DNA of 10,640 nucleotides from JALORV01 sp035255845 (GTDB lineage Bacteria; Pseudomonadota; Gammaproteobacteria; Burkholderiales; Burkholderiaceae_F): the NCBI GenBank assembly GCA_035255845.1, contig DATEZE010000187.1, positions 1 through 10,640 of the forward strand. Direction: 5' to 3'. Every line of letters begins with the position of its first letter. Position 1 is the stretch's first letter. Below are positions 1-5,791 of this stretch, piece after piece. The translations under genes were made by a program, and so were the position numbers. The notes beneath the pieces are model-generated. The model was not told where the DNA came from, searched no databases, and was given only the letters and a program-made list of their open reading frames with translations.

Positions 1-327
1 GAGCGTGACGATCGCGACCAGCACCGCGTCCCAGCCGCTGTGATTGCGCCTACCGTGGGTCGCGTTGAAACGAGCGTCGAAGCGCTCGTCCGGCATCAAC
101 GCAATGACGAGCCCCTGGATGAATCCTGCCGTCACCGGGATCATCAGCACGAAGAACGCCGGTGTCTGATACCAGTTGCGAACGCCAATCAGCAGCGGCA
201 GCGTCAGCACGCTGACGCCGAGCGGCAGCCACCAGCCCTTTTGTCCGAGGTACAGACGATTCGCACCAGCTGCGCCGGCGACCGACGCGAGTAGCGCAGC
301 GAGAGCCTTGTGGCGGAATTTCGTCAT
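1..327 (-). CDS. TM2-domain membrane protein (partial, C-terminus outside window)
   Basis: The reading frame starts at ATG 327 and is open to the window edge, giving the first 109 residues. The N-terminus is basic (MTKFRHK) and leads into a hydrophobic stretch around residues 8-22. This ends in GANRLYLGQKG, which resembles the TM2 signature with its G-x-H/N-RFYLG core. A second hydrophobic stretch follows at about 33-49 and a third at about 57-77. Next comes a polar segment with MPDERFDARFN at 78-88, similar to what I recall from TM2 (NINE-type) proteins of Burkholderiales, and then the start of another membrane segment. The function of such proteins is unknown. There is no good ribosome-binding site before the ATG. 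The gene is divergent from rpsP and shares its upstream region. The family call is fairly secure and the biological role is open. Confidence 0.75.
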   Translation of the reverse strand, partial: MTKFRHKALAALLASVAGAAGANRLYLGQKGWWLPLGVSVLTLPLLIGVRNWYQTPAFFVLMIPVTAGFIQGLVIALMPDERFDARFNATHGRRNHSGWDAVLVAIVTL

Positions 328-358
328 ACGGGAGACATCGGCTATACGTCGGCGCGGC

Positions 359-381
359 ATCATACGAACGTTCGCGGCCGC
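359..381 (-). promoter_or_regulatory. Candidate -10 and palindromes upstream of the TM2 gene
   Basis: On the minus strand TATGAT (plus-strand 359-364) resembles a sigma70 -10 box about 30 bases before the TM2 start. No convincing -35 lies at the right spacing. Directly upstream of it sit two abutting palindromes, the 10-base CGAACGTTCG (365-374) and GCGGCCGC (374-381). In that position they could be an operator, but short palindromes are common in GC-rich DNA. This is a weak call from sequence only. Confidence 0.2.
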
Positions 382-429
382 TGCTGCCAGGCGACCGGGC
401 CGCTATGTCCCCAGGCTGGATCGGCTGGC

Positions 430-459
430 TTGCCTGTCGCTGCGGCACACAGATACAAT
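430..459 (+). promoter_or_regulatory. Candidate sigma70 promoter for the rpsP operon
   Basis: TTGCCT (430-435) and TACAAT (454-459) are separated by 18 bases. Each matches the sigma70 consensus at four or five of six positions. Transcription would begin near 466, leaving a leader of about 160 bases before rpsP. This is the best promoter-like pair in the 296-base gap between the divergent TM2 gene and rpsP. The same TACAAT -10 recurs before the CobD-like gene. No experimental start is available from sequence. Confidence 0.5.
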
Positions 460-509
460 CATGGGTTTTCCGCGTGGCCGCACCGCTTGGAAGTCGAGAC
501 GGCGCCGGT

Positions 510-602
510 GTCCGCGGACCGATGAGCGCTCGACGTCTGGCGTGAAGCCATTCGGTCGACATGACGCACGGTTCGAGCGATCCGCAAGCGCGGACCGAAC
601 CG
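510..602 (+). promoter_or_regulatory. Structured rpsP leader with competing helices
   Basis: The RNA just upstream of rpsP can fold in more than one way. Helix A pairs CGGTTCG (569-575) with CGAACCG (596-602) and encloses a second hairpin, TCCGC (581-585) with GCGGA (590-594) around loop AAGC. Helix B pairs TTCGGTC (551-557) with GACCGAA (593-599). It uses bases needed by helix A, so the two exclude each other. The string GCGGACCGA occurs at 514-522 and again at 590-598, so 552-557 could also pair upstream with 517-522. A 10-base palindrome, GTCCGCGGAC, lies at 510-519. Helix A ends 9 bases before the rpsP Shine-Dalgarno sequence. Pairing is seen directly; a control function for S16 synthesis is inferred. 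Confidence 0.35.
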
Positions 603-623
603 GAAATCTGCAAAGGAACCAAC

Positions 624-875
624 ATGGTCGTTATTCGACTTGCCCGTGGCGGCGCCAAGAAGCGGCCGTTCTTCAACATCGTCGCGACTGATTCGCGCAA
701 TCCGCGCGATGGTCGCTTCATCGAACGCGTCGGGTTCTACAATCCGGTCGCGGCGGAAAACGAGCCCAAGCTGCGCATCGCGGCGGACCGGCTGAACTAC
801 TGGACCGGGGTCGGCGCACGCATGTCGCCGACGGTTGCTCGTCTAGTGAAGGAACACGCGCCAGCGACGGCGTAA
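624..875 (+). CDS. rpsP: 30S ribosomal protein S16
   Basis: S16 is a small-subunit ribosomal protein that binds 16S rRNA early in assembly. The 83-residue product starts MVVIRLARGGAKKRPFFNIV and continues with the typical DSRNPRDGRFIERVGFYNP stretch (23-41) and ends with the RLNYWTGVGARMSPTVARLV region (56-75). The length is normal for the family. I chose ATG 624 because the conserved N-terminus begins there and AAAGGAA (612-618) lies 5 bases upstream. An in-frame ATG at 561 would add 21 non-conserved residues and is rejected. It is the first gene of the rpsP-rimM-trmD-rplS operon, with 5 bases between its stop and the rimM GTG. Confidence 0.97.
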   Translation: MVVIRLARGGAKKRPFFNIVATDSRNPRDGRFIERVGFYNPVAAENEPKLRIAADRLNYWTGVGARMSPTVARLVKEHAPATA

Positions 876-880
876 GCAAG

Positions 881-1429
881 GTGACCGGGCAAGGCGATGC
901 GGCTGCCAGTGCAGCCGAGGTTCCGCCGGACCTGGTCGAATTGGGAGCGGTGCGGGGCGCACACGGGCTCATCGGCTGGGTACGCATCCGACTGCTCGGT
1001 TCGGATGGGACGGTTCTGCTGAACACGCCGGACTGGTGGTTGGGCAAGGCGGGCGCGAACTGGAGCGTGAAGCCCACCGGGCGGCGGCGCCACGGAAGCG
1101 AGTTGCTAGGAAAGTGGCCCGGCTGCGATTCCAAAGAGGCAGCCGATGCCCTGAAAGGCGCCTCGGTCGCGGTGCCACGCAGCGGCTTTCCTGCCTTGGC
1201 AGAGAGTGAGCATTACTGGGTCGATCTGCCGGGGTGTCGGATCGTTGATCGCGACGGTAAAGACCTCGGCAAGGTCACCGGGCTGCGCGAGAACGCTGGT
1301 GGCCAGTGGCTGGAAGTGAGCGATGGAGTTCGCAGCAGCGCGATGCTGATACCTCTGGTCGAACAGTTTGTGGACTCGATCGATCCGGCGGCACGAATCA
1401 TCCGGGTTGACTGGAAGCCGGACTGGTAA
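881..1429 (+). CDS. rimM: Ribosome maturation factor RimM
   Basis: RimM assists late assembly of the 30S head and is known to contact S19. The 182-residue protein has the N-terminal beta-barrel domain with the hallmark LGAVRGAHGLIGWVRIR (21-37). It also carries the GCDSKEAADALKGASVAVPR segment (81-100). A PRC-barrel domain begins at HYWVDLPG (111-118) and ends with LIPLVEQFVDSID (156-168) and the terminal VDWKPDW. The start is GTG 881, only 5 bases after rpsP, with no strong ribosome-binding site, so translation is probably coupled to rpsP. The usual Lys/Arg-rich GEV after AHGL is replaced by IGWV, a modest deviation. The gene order matches the classic operon and the call is secure. Confidence 0.95.
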   Translation: MTGQGDAAASAAEVPPDLVELGAVRGAHGLIGWVRIRLLGSDGTVLLNTPDWWLGKAGANWSVKPTGRRRHGSELLGKWPGCDSKEAADALKGASVAVPRSGFPALAESEHYWVDLPGCRIVDRDGKDLGKVTGLRENAGGQWLEVSDGVRSSAMLIPLVEQFVDSIDPAARIIRVDWKPDW

Positions 1430-1462
1430 GGCACTTGTCGGATAGGTGAAGCAGAGTCGCTG

Positions 1463-2230
1463 ATGCGCTTCGATGTAGTAACGCTCTTCCCTGCGATGTT
1501 TGCAGCAATCACCGAGCAGGGCATTACGCGGCGCGCGTACGAACTCGGGCTGTGGTCGCTGCGGACATGCAATCCGCGCGATTTCACGTCGGATGCGCAC
1601 CGCACGGTCGACGATCGGCCGTATGGGGGCGGCCCGGGCATGGTGATGATGGCCGAGCCGCTGGCGCTTGCAGTCGAGACTCTGCGTCGGGACGGGGGCG
1701 GCGCGCAGGTGATCGCGCTGGCGCCGGGCGGAAAACCGCTGACCGACGCGACGGTCCGGCAGTACGCAGAACGGGGCGCATCGCTTGCGCTGGTTTGCGG
1801 GCGGTACGAGGGCATTGATCAGCGCTTCCTCGACGCGTGTGTTGACGAGGTGGTGTCGGTCGGGGACTTCGTCATGTCAGGCGGTGAACTGGCCGCGATG
1901 GCCTTGATCGACGCCGTGGTGCGCCAGTTGCCGGGCGCACTGAAGGACGAGTCCGTGGACGACGAATCGTTCGCTACTGGGCTGCTTGACGGCCCGCACT
2001 ACACGCGCCCCGAAGTGTGGCGCGAGCAGTCAGTGCCGCAGGTGCTCCTCTCGGGGCATCATCGGGACATCGAGGCGTGGCGACGACGCGAGGCGTTGCA
2101 GGCCACGCTGAGCAACAGGCCGGACTTGCTCCGGCAAGCGCGCGCGGAAGGACGATTGACCGCACGCGACGAAAGTGATTTGCGCGAACTGGCGCAGATG
2201 GGTGCAGCGGCGAGCAGGTCCGCTGCGTGA
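1463..2230 (+). CDS. trmD: tRNA (guanine-N1)-methyltransferase TrmD
   Basis: TrmD uses S-adenosylmethionine to methylate N1 of G37 in tRNAs, which prevents +1 frameshifting. The 255-residue protein shows the trefoil-knot SPOUT motifs in order: MRFDVVTLFPAMF at the start, VDDRPYGGGPGM (49-60), LVCGRYEGIDQRF (110-122), SVGDFVMSGGELAAM (132-146) and LLDGPHYTRPEVW (174-186). R154 matches the catalytic Arg154 of the Haemophilus enzyme. The residue aligned with the catalytic Asp169 appears to be E168 (in DDESF), and the usual GGELPAM is GGELAAM. The gene starts at ATG 1463, 33 bases after rimM, with only a poorly placed AGGTGA upstream. The call is secure. Confidence 0.96.
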   Translation: MRFDVVTLFPAMFAAITEQGITRRAYELGLWSLRTCNPRDFTSDAHRTVDDRPYGGGPGMVMMAEPLALAVETLRRDGGGAQVIALAPGGKPLTDATVRQYAERGASLALVCGRYEGIDQRFLDACVDEVVSVGDFVMSGGELAAMALIDAVVRQLPGALKDESVDDESFATGLLDGPHYTRPEVWREQSVPQVLLSGHHRDIEAWRRREALQATLSNRPDLLRQARAEGRLTARDESDLRELAQMGAAASRSAA

Positions 2231-2236
2231 ACACAA

Positions 2237-2282
2237 CCATCCTCTCGCACGGCAGACAACGATGAGAGCCGCACGATGATGG
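2237..2282 (+). promoter_or_regulatory. Possible intercistronic structure between trmD and rplS
   Basis: The 68-base gap between trmD and rplS can pair CCATC (2237-2241) with GATGG (2278-2282) and, nested inside, CTCTC (2242-2246) with GAGAG (2264-2268). The arrangement is asymmetric. ACGATGA is repeated at 2259-2265 and 2273-2279. The fold would leave the rplS ribosome-binding site AGGAG (2287-2291) free. Helices this short arise by chance, so this is a weak candidate for processing or translational control of L19. Confidence 0.2.
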
Positions 2283-2298
2283 GTACAGGAGCTTGACC

Positions 2299-2703
2299 AT
2301 GAACATCATCCAGAAGCTGGAGCAGGAAGAGCTGGCGCGCGTTTCCGCCAACAAGTCGATCCCGGAATTCGCACCGGGTGACACGGTTATCGTCAATGTG
2401 AATGTCGTCGAAGGCAACCGCAAGCGTGTCCAGGCCTACGAAGGCGTCGTCATCGGCCGGCGCAATCGCGGTCTTAATTCGTCCTTTGTCGTCCGCAAGG
2501 TCTCGAGCGGCGAAGGCGTCGAGCGGACGTTTCAGCTCTATTCGCCGACGATTGCATCGATCGAAGTCAAGCGCCGCGGCGATGTCCGCCGCGCGAAGCT
2601 CTACTACCTGCGCGACCGCTCCGGCAAGTCGGCTCGGATCCGCGAGAAGCTGACGCACAAGTCCGCGGCTGAAAAGGCGGCGGCGGACGAGGCGGCTCAA
2701 TAG
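2299..2703 (+). CDS. rplS: 50S ribosomal protein L19
   Basis: L19 sits at the interface of the 30S and 50S subunits. The 134-residue product begins MNIIQKLEQEELARVSANKS and contains the family core: PEFAPGDTVIVNVNVVEGNRKR (22-43), QAYEGVVIGRRNRGLNSSF (45-63), ERTFQLYSPTI (75-85) and KLYYLRDRSGKSARIREK (100-117). The C-terminal tail from about 120 is Ala-, Lys- and Glu-rich, somewhat longer than the minimal family length, as is often seen in betaproteobacteria. ATG 2299 is chosen over an in-frame TTG at 2293 because AGGAG (2287-2291) lies 7 bases before it. It is the last gene of the operon, followed at once by a terminator. Confidence 0.97.
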   Translation: MNIIQKLEQEELARVSANKSIPEFAPGDTVIVNVNVVEGNRKRVQAYEGVVIGRRNRGLNSSFVVRKVSSGEGVERTFQLYSPTIASIEVKRRGDVRRAKLYYLRDRSGKSARIREKLTHKSAAEKAAADEAAQ

Positions 2704-2721
2704 TCGCCGACGCAGTGTGCG

Positions 2722-2751
2722 GGGCCGCCGGGGGCGGCCCTTTGCTTTTCT
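2722..2751 (+). terminator. Intrinsic terminator of the rpsP-rplS operon
   Basis: GGGCCGCC (2722-2729) pairs perfectly with GGCGGCCC (2733-2740) around a 3-base GGG loop. It is followed by TTTGCTTTTCT (2741-2751), a near-continuous U tract in the RNA. It begins 18 bases after the rplS stop. This is the only textbook intrinsic terminator I see in the window. It separates the translation operon from the Nudix gene, which must have its own promoter or depend on read-through. Confidence 0.88.
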
Positions 2752-2776
2752 GTCGCAAGCCGCTCCGCAACCCACG

Positions 2777-3487
2777 ATGACACCCATGGCCGCAACGCCC
2801 GGACGTCCGCTGTTCAATCCGGAAACCGTGCCGCTCGATCCCTCGTTCTCGGAGCCCGGCGCCCGCGGCACGCCTGTTCCTTCGGAACGGTTGCGGCCCG
2901 CCGCGCTGCGCCAGCGGTTCGGGGCACAGTTGGCATGGACCCCGGAGTTGCGCGCCGATCCGCGCCTTTTCATGCCGGACCTAGAGCCGCGACCCGCCGC
3001 AGTGCTCGTGCCGCTGATCGCGCGTGGCAACGATGTTCGCGTACTGCTGACCGAACGCACCGCGCACCTGAACGATCACGCGGGACAGATCAGTTTTCCC
3101 GGCGGTCGTGTCGAGGAGGGCGACGCCGACCCGCGCGCAACGGCGTTACGCGAGACTGAGGAGGAGATCGGCCTGGCATCGGCCGCAGTCGACATCGTCG
3201 GCGAACTGCCGGAGTACACGACGGCGACCGGCTATCGCGTGACGCCGGTGATCGGACTGATCGAACGTCCGTTTTCACTGGCGCTGGACGCGTTCGAGGT
3301 CTCGGAGGCATTCGAGGTGCCGCTCGAGTTCCTGATGAACCCGGCCAATCACGAGCGGCGCATCGTGACTCTCGGCGAGATGAGCCGAACGTTCTATGCA
3401 ATGCCGTACGAAGCGGCTCGGCGTTATTTCATCTGGGGTGCCACGGCCGGCATGCTGCGCAACCTGTATCAGTTTCTGCGCGCCTGA
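2777..3487 (+). CDS. Nudix hydrolase, CoA pyrophosphatase type (NudL-like)
   Basis: Relatives of this Nudix subfamily cleave coenzyme A or acyl-CoA to phosphopantetheine and 3',5'-ADP using divalent metal. In the 236-residue product, LLTERT (90-95) and GQISFPGG (103-110) form the signature that marks the CoA-type (UPF0035) group ahead of the Nudix box. The box itself spans about 110-133, with the metal-binding core REteEEiGL at 125-133. The N-terminal 65 residues are Pro- and Arg-rich and probably flexible up to about residue 34. I chose ATG 2777 as the first ATG after the operon terminator. An upstream in-frame GTG at 2717 would place the terminator inside the gene. ATG 2786 is also possible, and no clear ribosome-binding site separates the two. 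Physiological substrate not proven. Confidence 0.88.
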   Translation: MTPMAATPGRPLFNPETVPLDPSFSEPGARGTPVPSERLRPAALRQRFGAQLAWTPELRADPRLFMPDLEPRPAAVLVPLIARGNDVRVLLTERTAHLNDHAGQISFPGGRVEEGDADPRATALRETEEEIGLASAAVDIVGELPEYTTATGYRVTPVIGLIERPFSLALDAFEVSEAFEVPLEFLMNPANHERRIVTLGEMSRTFYAMPYEAARRYFIWGATAGMLRNLYQFLRA

Positions 3488-3505
3488 TCGCGCCGTCGGC
3501 GCCTC

Positions 3506-3511
3506 TACAAT
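3506..3511 (+). promoter_or_regulatory. Candidate -10 box for the CobD-like gene
   Basis: TACAAT lies in the 44-base gap after the Nudix gene. The best -35 match is only CTGATC (3484-3489), 16 bases upstream and overlapping the Nudix stop. If used, transcription would start near 3518, just before the strong ribosome-binding site at 3520-3525, giving a very short leader. Weak evidence. Confidence 0.3.
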
Positions 3512-3531
3512 GCGCGGCGAGGAGGACGCAA

Positions 3532-4497
3532 GTGGCCTGGCTCTCGCTTGTCATCACTTTGCTCGCCGAGCAACTGCGCCCGTTGCCGACGAACAATCCG
3601 GTGTATGCGTCAGTCCGCGAAGTCTCGTCGTGGGCGGAACGCAATCTCAACGCCGGTCAGGCGCGTCACGGGTTCTATGCGTGGTTGCTGGTTGTCGTCG
3701 GCCTCACGCTTGCAGTCGGCGCCGTCTGGTCACTTCTGGTCTCTATCTCATGGTTTCTCGGCTTGGCGCTGAACGTCGTCGTCCTGTATTTCGCGCTCGG
3801 ATTCCGGCAGTTCAGCCATCACGGCAGCGAGATCCAGGTAGCCATCGCCAACGGCGACATCGCGGCGGCGCGGCGCGAACTGACCGCATGGAAACGGCTG
3901 AGCGACCCGACATTCACCGCGGCCGACCTGTCGCAGGAGGAGGTCGTGCGGCAGGCGATCGAGCACGGACTGCTGCTGGCGCAGCGCCACGTGTTTGGCG
4001 TGTTCTTCTGGTTCGTTGTGTTGCCGGGCCCGATGGGTGCCGTGCTGTACCGAATGGCCGAGCATTCAGCGCGCGTCTGGAACAGGGCGCCGGTGCCGCC
4101 CGCCCCGCCCGACCGCTTCGGCGAGTTCGCACGCAAGGCGTTCGCCTGGATCGATTGGGCGCCGGCACGACTGACCGCGCTGGGCTACGCGATCGTCGGT
4201 GACTTCGAGGGCGCAATTTACTGCTGGCGCCAAGTGGCTCGGCGTCCGGCAGCGCCCGGACTGCCGGGGCCCGACGCACGCACGCTGATTCTTGCAGCAG
4301 CGAGTGGCGCGCTCGGATTGCGGCTGATGCCGGAAGCGGAAGCTGCGACGGTCTTCGACGAAGTCGGCAACGAGGGTGCAGGACTTGCCGAGCCGAGGCC
4401 AGCGGCTCTGCGTGCGGTGGTCGGCCTGGTGTGGCGTGCGCTGCTGCTCTGGTTGACGCTGTTGCTACTGCTGACGCTGGCGAGCTGGCTCGCCTGA
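3532..4497 (+). CDS. CobD/CbiB-family (AmpE-like) membrane protein
   Basis: The 321-residue product looks like the divergent CobD/CbiB-family protein found beside the Nudix gene in many betaproteobacteria. True CbiB attaches an aminopropanol linker to cobyric acid in cobalamin synthesis, and AmpE is a related protein linked to beta-lactamase induction. Hydrophobic segments lie at about 48-72, 74-92, 155-173 and 294-320. The family-like parts are the opening LSLVITLLAEQLRPL (4-18), RQFSHHGSEIQVAIANGD (92-109, a short loop between segments) and the GYAIVGDFEGAIYCWR stretch (218-233). GTG 3532 is chosen because AGGAGG (3520-3525) lies 6 bases upstream, the strongest ribosome-binding site here. 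No cobalamin gene is nearby, so a role in B12 synthesis should not be assumed. It converges with the DUF2007 gene, 8 bases away. Confidence 0.75.
   Translation: MAWLSLVITLLAEQLRPLPTNNPVYASVREVSSWAERNLNAGQARHGFYAWLLVVVGLTLAVGAVWSLLVSISWFLGLALNVVVLYFALGFRQFSHHGSEIQVAIANGDIAAARRELTAWKRLSDPTFTAADLSQEEVVRQAIEHGLLLAQRHVFGVFFWFVVLPGPMGAVLYRMAEHSARVWNRAPVPPAPPDRFGEFARKAFAWIDWAPARLTALGYAIVGDFEGAIYCWRQVARRPAAPGLPGPDARTLILAAASGALGLRLMPEAEAATVFDEVGNEGAGLAEPRPAALRAVVGLVWRALLLWLTLLLLLTLASWLA
4479..4494. terminator. Hairpin at the convergent cobD-like/DUF2007 junction
   Basis: GGCGAGC (4479-4485) and GCTCGCC (4488-4494) are perfect inverted repeats separated by 2 bases, effectively a 6-base-pair stem with a 4-base loop. 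They cover the last codons of the CobD-like gene, immediately before its TGA, and lie 12 bases beyond the stop of the DUF2007 gene on the other strand. The hairpin forms in both transcripts. Neither side has a U tract, so this is not a standard terminator. It may protect 3' ends or cause pausing. Confidence 0.35.
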
Positions 4498-4505
4498 ACA
4501 AACGC

Positions 4506-4814
4506 TTAGGCCGGGCGCGCAGCTCCGCAGCGCCAGCAGGCGCCGAATTGCGGCTCGAGCGGCTCGCCGCAATCCGTGCAGTTCCACTGCGGTCCTTGCG
4601 GCGGCCGTTGTAGCTGCCGCAGTATCTCCAGTGCGCGCGGCTCGTCATACGTGTGCTCGATCCACAGTTGTGGCGCGCACTCAAGAAACGGGATCTCGCC
4701 GATCGCACCCGACAGCATCGTGTTGCGGAGCTCACAGCGGATGCCAGCCGCGCGCAGCGACTCTGCCCAGATCGTTGCGAGCACGAGGTGATCGGCGCGG
4801 GCCAGCAGCTTCAT
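4506..4814 (-). CDS. DUF2007-type protein with C-terminal zinc ribbon
   Basis: This 102-residue protein of unknown function begins MKLLARADHLVLATIWAESL, the usual opening of the DUF2007 ('putative signal transducing protein') fold. The domain continues through LSGAIGEIPFLECAPQLWI (34-52) and the helix DEPRALEILRQLQ (57-69). After a Pro/Gln linker comes a zinc ribbon with two pairs, C79-x2-C82 and C93-x2-C96. Known DUF2007 proteins have no firm biochemical role. I prefer ATG 4814, three bases past the rsgA stop. A GTG at 4820 overlaps that stop as GTGA and would add two residues. Either way translation is tightly coupled to rsgA, which suggests the two products are wanted together. No U-rich terminator follows. 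Confidence 0.8.
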   Translation of the reverse strand: MKLLARADHLVLATIWAESLRAAGIRCELRNTMLSGAIGEIPFLECAPQLWIEHTYDEPRALEILRQLQRPPQGPQWNCTDCGEPLEPQFGACWRCGAARPA

Positions 4815-4816
4815 CG

Positions 4817-5719
4817 TCACAGGGCCTCGACCATCGCCCGATAGAACTGGTATCGACCGGACGATATCGCACCATCATGCAACGCGGCCAGGATGGCGCA
4901 GCCGGGCTCGACAAGATGGCGGCAGTCGAGAAACCGGCACTGGCCAAGATGAGGCCTGAATTCAGGGAAACCGGCGACGATCTGAGCAGCACTGAGATGA
5001 ACCAGGCCGAATTCCTTGAACCCGGGCGTATCGACCAGTGCGCCTCCGTCAGGCAGCCGGAACCAGCGCGCCGCCGTCGTCGTCTGCTTGCCGAGGTCGA
5101 GGCGTTCAGAATGCTCGCGCGTGCGTGCCTGCGCGCTCGGCACCAGCAGGTTCAGCAATGTCGACTTGCCCATTCCAGACTCGCCGACCAGCAGGGAACT
5201 CCTGTCTGCGACGCGTGGCGCCAGTGTCGACAACGCAGCGGCCGGCTCGGCTCGTGCCGACACGATGGTGGTATGCACACCAAGCGCAGCGATCTCGTCG
5301 AGCGCAAACTGCGCTTCGGCCGTGCCTTCGGCGACGTCCGACTTGTTGCGCACCACGATCGCGTCGATGCCTGCGGCCTCCGCGGCCAACAGCGCCTTCC
5401 AGACGAACCAGCGGTTGAAAGACGGGCGCGAAGCGAAGACCACCAGCACCTGGTCGATGTTGGCCGCGAGTTCCTTGGTCCGGAACTCGTCCGCGCGAAA
5501 AAGCAGGCTGCGGCGCGGCTCGATCGATTCGACAGTCGCCTGCCCAGGCGCAGAGACAGTCGCCTCGACACGATCTCCAACGACGACGTCACCACGGCGC
5601 CCGCGCCGAACCGCGGGCCATTCGGCTCCTTGATCGTCTTCGAGCAGGCAGCTGCGGCCAAAGGTTGCGACGGCGCGCGCGCTGAAACGCGGCGCATCCC
5701 GCCGCGCCGCTCCCTTCAT
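4817..5719 (-). CDS. rsgA: Ribosome small-subunit-dependent GTPase RsgA
   Basis: RsgA (YjeQ/EngC) is a GTPase that checks late 30S maturation and is stimulated by the 30S subunit. The 300-residue protein has an N-terminal OB-fold (about 12-70). The circularly permuted GTPase follows, with G4 motif NKSD (125-128) before the Walker A GESGMGKST (179-187), then the switch region KQTTT (211-215) and G3 DTPG (230-233). A zinc knuckle follows with C261, C266, H268 and C274. The usual GQSGVGKS is GESGMGKS here, a mild change. ATG 5719 has no ribosome-binding site but overlaps the stop of a 22-codon frame as ATGA. The next gene overlaps or abuts its stop. Secure call. Confidence 0.96.
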   Translation of the reverse strand: MKGAARRDAPRFSARAVATFGRSCLLEDDQGAEWPAVRRGRRGDVVVGDRVEATVSAPGQATVESIEPRRSLLFRADEFRTKELAANIDQVLVVFASRPSFNRWFVWKALLAAEAAGIDAIVVRNKSDVAEGTAEAQFALDEIAALGVHTTIVSARAEPAAALSTLAPRVADRSSLLVGESGMGKSTLLNLLVPSAQARTREHSERLDLGKQTTTAARWFRLPDGGALVDTPGFKEFGLVHLSAAQIVAGFPEFRPHLGQCRFLDCRHLVEPGCAILAALHDGAISSGRYQFYRAMVEAL

Positions 5720-5784
5720 GCAGCCGCTGCGCGCCGGCCGAGTGACGCCGCGGCCACTGTGCCCGAGTGCCGCGCCACGCTCAT
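5716..5784 (-). CDS. Possible 22-residue leader ORF coupled to rsgA
   Basis: In the 72-base gap between the M48 gene and rsgA, an ATG at 5784 opens a frame of 22 codons (MSVARHSGTVAAASLGRRAA and two more Ala). Its TGA overlaps the rsgA start codon as ATGA. It begins 7 bases after the M48 stop. The product is Ala- and Arg-rich and matches nothing I know. It could exist to carry ribosomes from the M48 gene to rsgA, which has no ribosome-binding site of its own. An alternative is a chance frame in GC-rich DNA. No independent sign that it is translated. Confidence 0.25.
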   Translation of the reverse strand: MSVARHSGTVAAASLGRRAAAA

Positions 5785-5791
5785 CGCGGTC

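Noticed and set aside
561..623. Upstream ATG start for rpsP
   Set aside because: It would add 21 residues not seen in S16, and the good ribosome-binding site at 612-618 serves ATG 624.
50..721. 223-codon minus-strand open frame
   Set aside because: It runs antisense through the rpsP start and in another frame through the TM2 gene; the translation is low-complexity and Arg-rich.
2717..2776. GTG start for the Nudix gene
   Set aside because: The extension would be encoded by the terminator hairpin and U tract of the preceding operon.
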